From assembly GCF_029024925.1 (NCBI RefSeq), contig NZ_CP118962.1, forward strand, positions 656,501 through 720,500: a stretch of DNA of 64,000 nucleotides, in the 5' to 3' direction. Position 1 is the stretch's first letter. Every line of letters starts with the position of its first letter. Source of the DNA: Enterococcus faecalis. GTDB taxonomy: Bacteria; Bacillota; Bacilli; Lactobacillales; Enterococcaceae. The translations under genes were made by a program, and so were the position numbers. Positions 61,789 to 64,000 of the stretch are shown one piece after another. Under the pieces are notes generated by a model. It worked only from the letters and a program-made list of their open reading frames with translations, was not told where the DNA came from and made no database searches.

Positions 61789-63198
61789 TTGAAAGGAAAT
61801 CGGCAAAGAATCCAACCAAAAAATATTTTTCAAGCGGTTATTGATTCACCGCTTTCTGATCAAGAGAAAGAGGTTTTAACCTTTTTATATCAACCAATTG
61901 TCGGCGCCAATGCGTTTAGTTTATATTGGCTTTTGTTATCTGAAACAACAGACTCAGAGGAGAATGGCTCGCTGTTTCATGCAGATTTAATTAGTTTGCT
62001 GGACTTGAGTTGTCAACAATTAGAAGAAGCTTGCTACAAATTAGAAGGCATTGGGTTGCTAGAAACGTATAAAAAAACAGATCGGGAATTAGGAGATTGT
62101 TATTTATATTATTTAAAAGCACCTGAAACAGCCGCTCGTTTTTTTAAAGATGAAGTGTTAGCTTTAGTGTTATTTAATCGGGTTGGACAACGGAAATTTG
62201 ATCAATTAGTGCAAAAGTTCCAACCGCATCCTACTAAAACAGAGGGCTATCAAAATGTTTCCGCTAGCTTTAAAGAGGTTTATGCCTTTAAAGAAGAACA
62301 AATTGTTTCCGAAGCGAACCGATTGACAACGATTCAAGAAACTTTTTCTCAACAAGAAAAATCGAAGAAAATTTCTGTATCAACGGATTCTTTTGATTGG
62401 CACTATTTTGTGGAAGGTTTGCACCGTTTAGGTTTACAACTGCCTGAAGATGAGGCTAGTTTTCAAGAAGAAGTCTATGTTTTTCATCAATTATATGGCA
62501 TCAATGAGTTAGATATGGTAGACTTTGCTTCGAAATCATTTGACTATTATACAAGTCGAATTTTGCCTAAGGAATTAGTGCGAACGATTCATCAAGCGTT
62601 TGATCCTGATAAAAAACCACAACCAACAAACGTAGTGACAAACAAGCAAGCACAATTGACGGTGGAAGAGCAACAAACGTATCGATATAACGCATTAAAA
62701 ATGAATGGTTTTTCTGAACTAGATATTCAAATGATTATGGATAGTGAAAAGAATCCGCCTATTCAATATTTAGAAGCTTTAAAAAATAGTCGAGGCGGCT
62801 ATACGACACCACAAGAACGTTCATTAGTGAAATATTTGATTGCTAAATCAGGCTTACCGACTAGTGTGATTAATATTTTGATTAACTATGTTTACAACAT
62901 TCAACAACAACCGACTTTAAAAGCGGAGTATGTGAATCGAATTGCGAATGAATGGGGACAAAGTGGCATTCATTCACCAGAAAAAGCAATTGAACATGTC
63001 AGAGAATTGGCAAAACAAAGCCAAACCAAACAAAAACAGCGACAACAAAATTATTCAGGGAAATGCCAAACTGTTCGACAAGAGCGATTGCCAGAATGGG
63101 CAGATCAGCCAAACGATGAAACAAAACTTTCCCCAGAAGAACAAGCCGAGTTAGATCGACAAATTCAAGAATTTTTAAACCAAGGAGGTGACCAATGA
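61789..63198 (+). CDS. dnaB: Replication initiation and membrane attachment protein DnaB (Firmicute type)
   Basis: The 469-residue protein helps load the replicative helicase at oriC with DnaD and DnaI; it is not the helicase. It has the DnaB N-terminal helical domain (IFQAVIDSPLSDQEKEVLTF) and a DnaB/DnaD C-terminal domain around residues 310-400 (QYLEALKNSRGGYTTPQE; SVINILINYVYNIQQQPTLK), then a Gln-rich tail. It starts at a TTG with AAGGAGG before it and overlaps the dnaI start by 4 bases. Confidence 0.93.
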   Translation: MKGNRQRIQPKNIFQAVIDSPLSDQEKEVLTFLYQPIVGANAFSLYWLLLSETTDSEENGSLFHADLISLLDLSCQQLEEACYKLEGIGLLETYKKTDRELGDCYLYYLKAPETAARFFKDEVLALVLFNRVGQRKFDQLVQKFQPHPTKTEGYQNVSASFKEVYAFKEEQIVSEANRLTTIQETFSQQEKSKKISVSTDSFDWHYFVEGLHRLGLQLPEDEASFQEEVYVFHQLYGINELDMVDFASKSFDYYTSRILPKELVRTIHQAFDPDKKPQPTNVVTNKQAQLTVEEQQTYRYNALKMNGFSELDIQMIMDSEKNPPIQYLEALKNSRGGYTTPQERSLVKYLIAKSGLPTSVINILINYVYNIQQQPTLKAEYVNRIANEWGQSGIHSPEKAIEHVRELAKQSQTKQKQRQQNYSGKCQTVRQERLPEWADQPNDETKLSPEEQAELDRQIQEFLNQGGDQ

Positions 63199-64000
63199 TG
63201 GAAGACGTAGGAAAAGAAATGTCAAAAATTATCCAGAAGCGTGACATCAATGAACGATATGAAGAGCTGGTTAACGAAGTATTGAAAGATCAAGATGTTC
63301 AAGCCTTTATACAAGCAAACCGAGAGCGTTTAACCGATGAAGATATTCGTAAAAGTTATGCTAAGCTGTATGAATTTGTTCAAGAAAAAAAGAAATTTCA
63401 AGTAAACGATCCGGCAATGATTGCCCCCGGCTATGAGCCAAGATTAATGTTGAATTTTCATTACATTGATGTAACGTATGTCCCAACGGCTGATTTAATC
63501 GCCCGTCAGAAGGAAGAAGAAATTCGTAATCGAGTAAGGGCAATGGACATGCCAAAAGATGTCCGAGAAGCAAATTTACGAGATTTCGATCCATCTTCTC
63601 AAGGTCGAGCCAAAGCGTTAGCAGAAGCAATGCAATTTTTAAGAGAATATCCTGCGACACCAAAAGAATTTCATAAAGGGCTCTATTTACAAGGCCCCTT
63701 CGGTGTAGGAAAATCTTTCTTATTAGGTGCGATGGCTAATGCTTTAGCAGAACGTGGATTTACTACGACAATTGTTCATTTTCCAACATTTACAGTAGAA
63801 ATGAAGCAAGCCATTGGTCGCGATCAAGTTGGTGAAAAGCTCGATGCAGTAAAAAAATCCCCTATATTAATGATTGATGACATTGGTGCGGAATCCATGA
63901 CTAGTTGGATTCGTGACGACGTTTTAAGCGTAATCTTGCAATACCGAATGCAAGAACAATTAGTTACTTTTTTCTCTTCCAATCTAGATTTAAAAGCTTT
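63195..64000 (+). CDS. dnaI: Helicase loader DnaI, 3' end cut by window edge
   Basis: About 268 residues are visible: an N-terminal domain (residues 1-110) that binds the helicase and the AAA+ domain with Walker A LQGPFGVGKSFLLGAM (near residue 167) and Walker B ILMIDDIGAESM. DnaI loads the replicative helicase onto DNA. Two ATG codons in a row (63195 and 63198) follow AAGGAGGTGACCA. The stop is outside the window. Confidence 0.95.
   Translation, partial: MMEDVGKEMSKIIQKRDINERYEELVNEVLKDQDVQAFIQANRERLTDEDIRKSYAKLYEFVQEKKKFQVNDPAMIAPGYEPRLMLNFHYIDVTYVPTADLIARQKEEEIRNRVRAMDMPKDVREANLRDFDPSSQGRAKALAEAMQFLREYPATPKEFHKGLYLQGPFGVGKSFLLGAMANALAERGFTTTIVHFPTFTVEMKQAIGRDQVGEKLDAVKKSPILMIDDIGAESMTSWIRDDVLSVILQYRMQEQLVTFFSSNLDLKA

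Overview
The window is a continuous piece of a low-GC Firmicute chromosome. Gene content, order and protein sequences match my memory of Enterococcus faecalis: ddl-murF-cshA, acpS-alr-mazF, the phage-infection protein Pip, a CopB-type copper ATPase, nrdR-dnaB-dnaI, and a cluster whose protein families are named after E. faecalis tags EF_0829 to EF_0839. Tag names here are recollection; the strain was not determined. No rRNA, tRNA, insertion sequence, prophage or CRISPR array was seen. Almost every gene has a Shine-Dalgarno sequence, and many transcription units end in clear Rho-independent hairpins.

Layout. 1-5.2 kb: housekeeping genes (ribosomal protein L25, a pseudouridine synthase, a HAD phosphatase, uridine kinase), an orphan MazF-like toxin and a sugar-type oxidoreductase. 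5.2-5.43 kb: a probable small RNA. 5.5-16.9 kb: a 13-gene catabolic cluster with a PRD/EIIB regulator, a free-standing PRD protein, four proteins of unknown function (two soluble, two polytopic), a PTS EIIC, a small membrane protein, a MupG-like phosphoglycosidase, a cog3964 amidohydrolase, a SelA-like PLP enzyme, a KDGP aldolase and a sugar kinase. This is the best candidate for an undescribed system. The enzymes point to a 2-amino-sugar acid or its glycoside being turned into 2-keto-3-deoxygluconate-6-phosphate, then pyruvate and glyceraldehyde-3-phosphate. How the four unknown proteins contribute is open.

17-25.5 kb: a GyrB-like protein without a working ATP site, a DUF188 protein, cell-wall precursor genes (ddl, murF, alr), the RNA helicase cshA behind a long leader, acpS and mazF. 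25.5-29 kb: an envelope operon (bitopic membrane protein, long coiled coil, LysM protein, signal peptidase I). 29-38.5 kb: an Mga-type regulator, a tyrosine phosphatase, Pip, a Mn-type CDF exporter, a KimA-type potassium importer and a GNAT enzyme. 38.6-42 kb: a reverse-strand OpuC-type compatible-solute ABC operon. 42-46.2 kb: a ring-cleaving dioxygenase, queA and an HTH regulator, with several intergenic structured-RNA candidates; the largest is about 375 nt and closed by a perfect 14-bp long-range helix. 46.2-54.2 kb: ion transport (Ca-type P-ATPase, Kup, CopB) and an HTH regulator. 54.3-56.7 kb: an Mga-like regulator split by a frameshift at a T7 run, and an aldo/keto reductase. 56.9-64 kb: DNA repair and replication (polA, mutM, coaE, nrdR, dnaB, dnaI; the last is cut by the window edge).

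All calls are from reading the sequence. Promoter and hairpin calls are by eye, with no folding energy computed. Membrane-segment counts are estimates.
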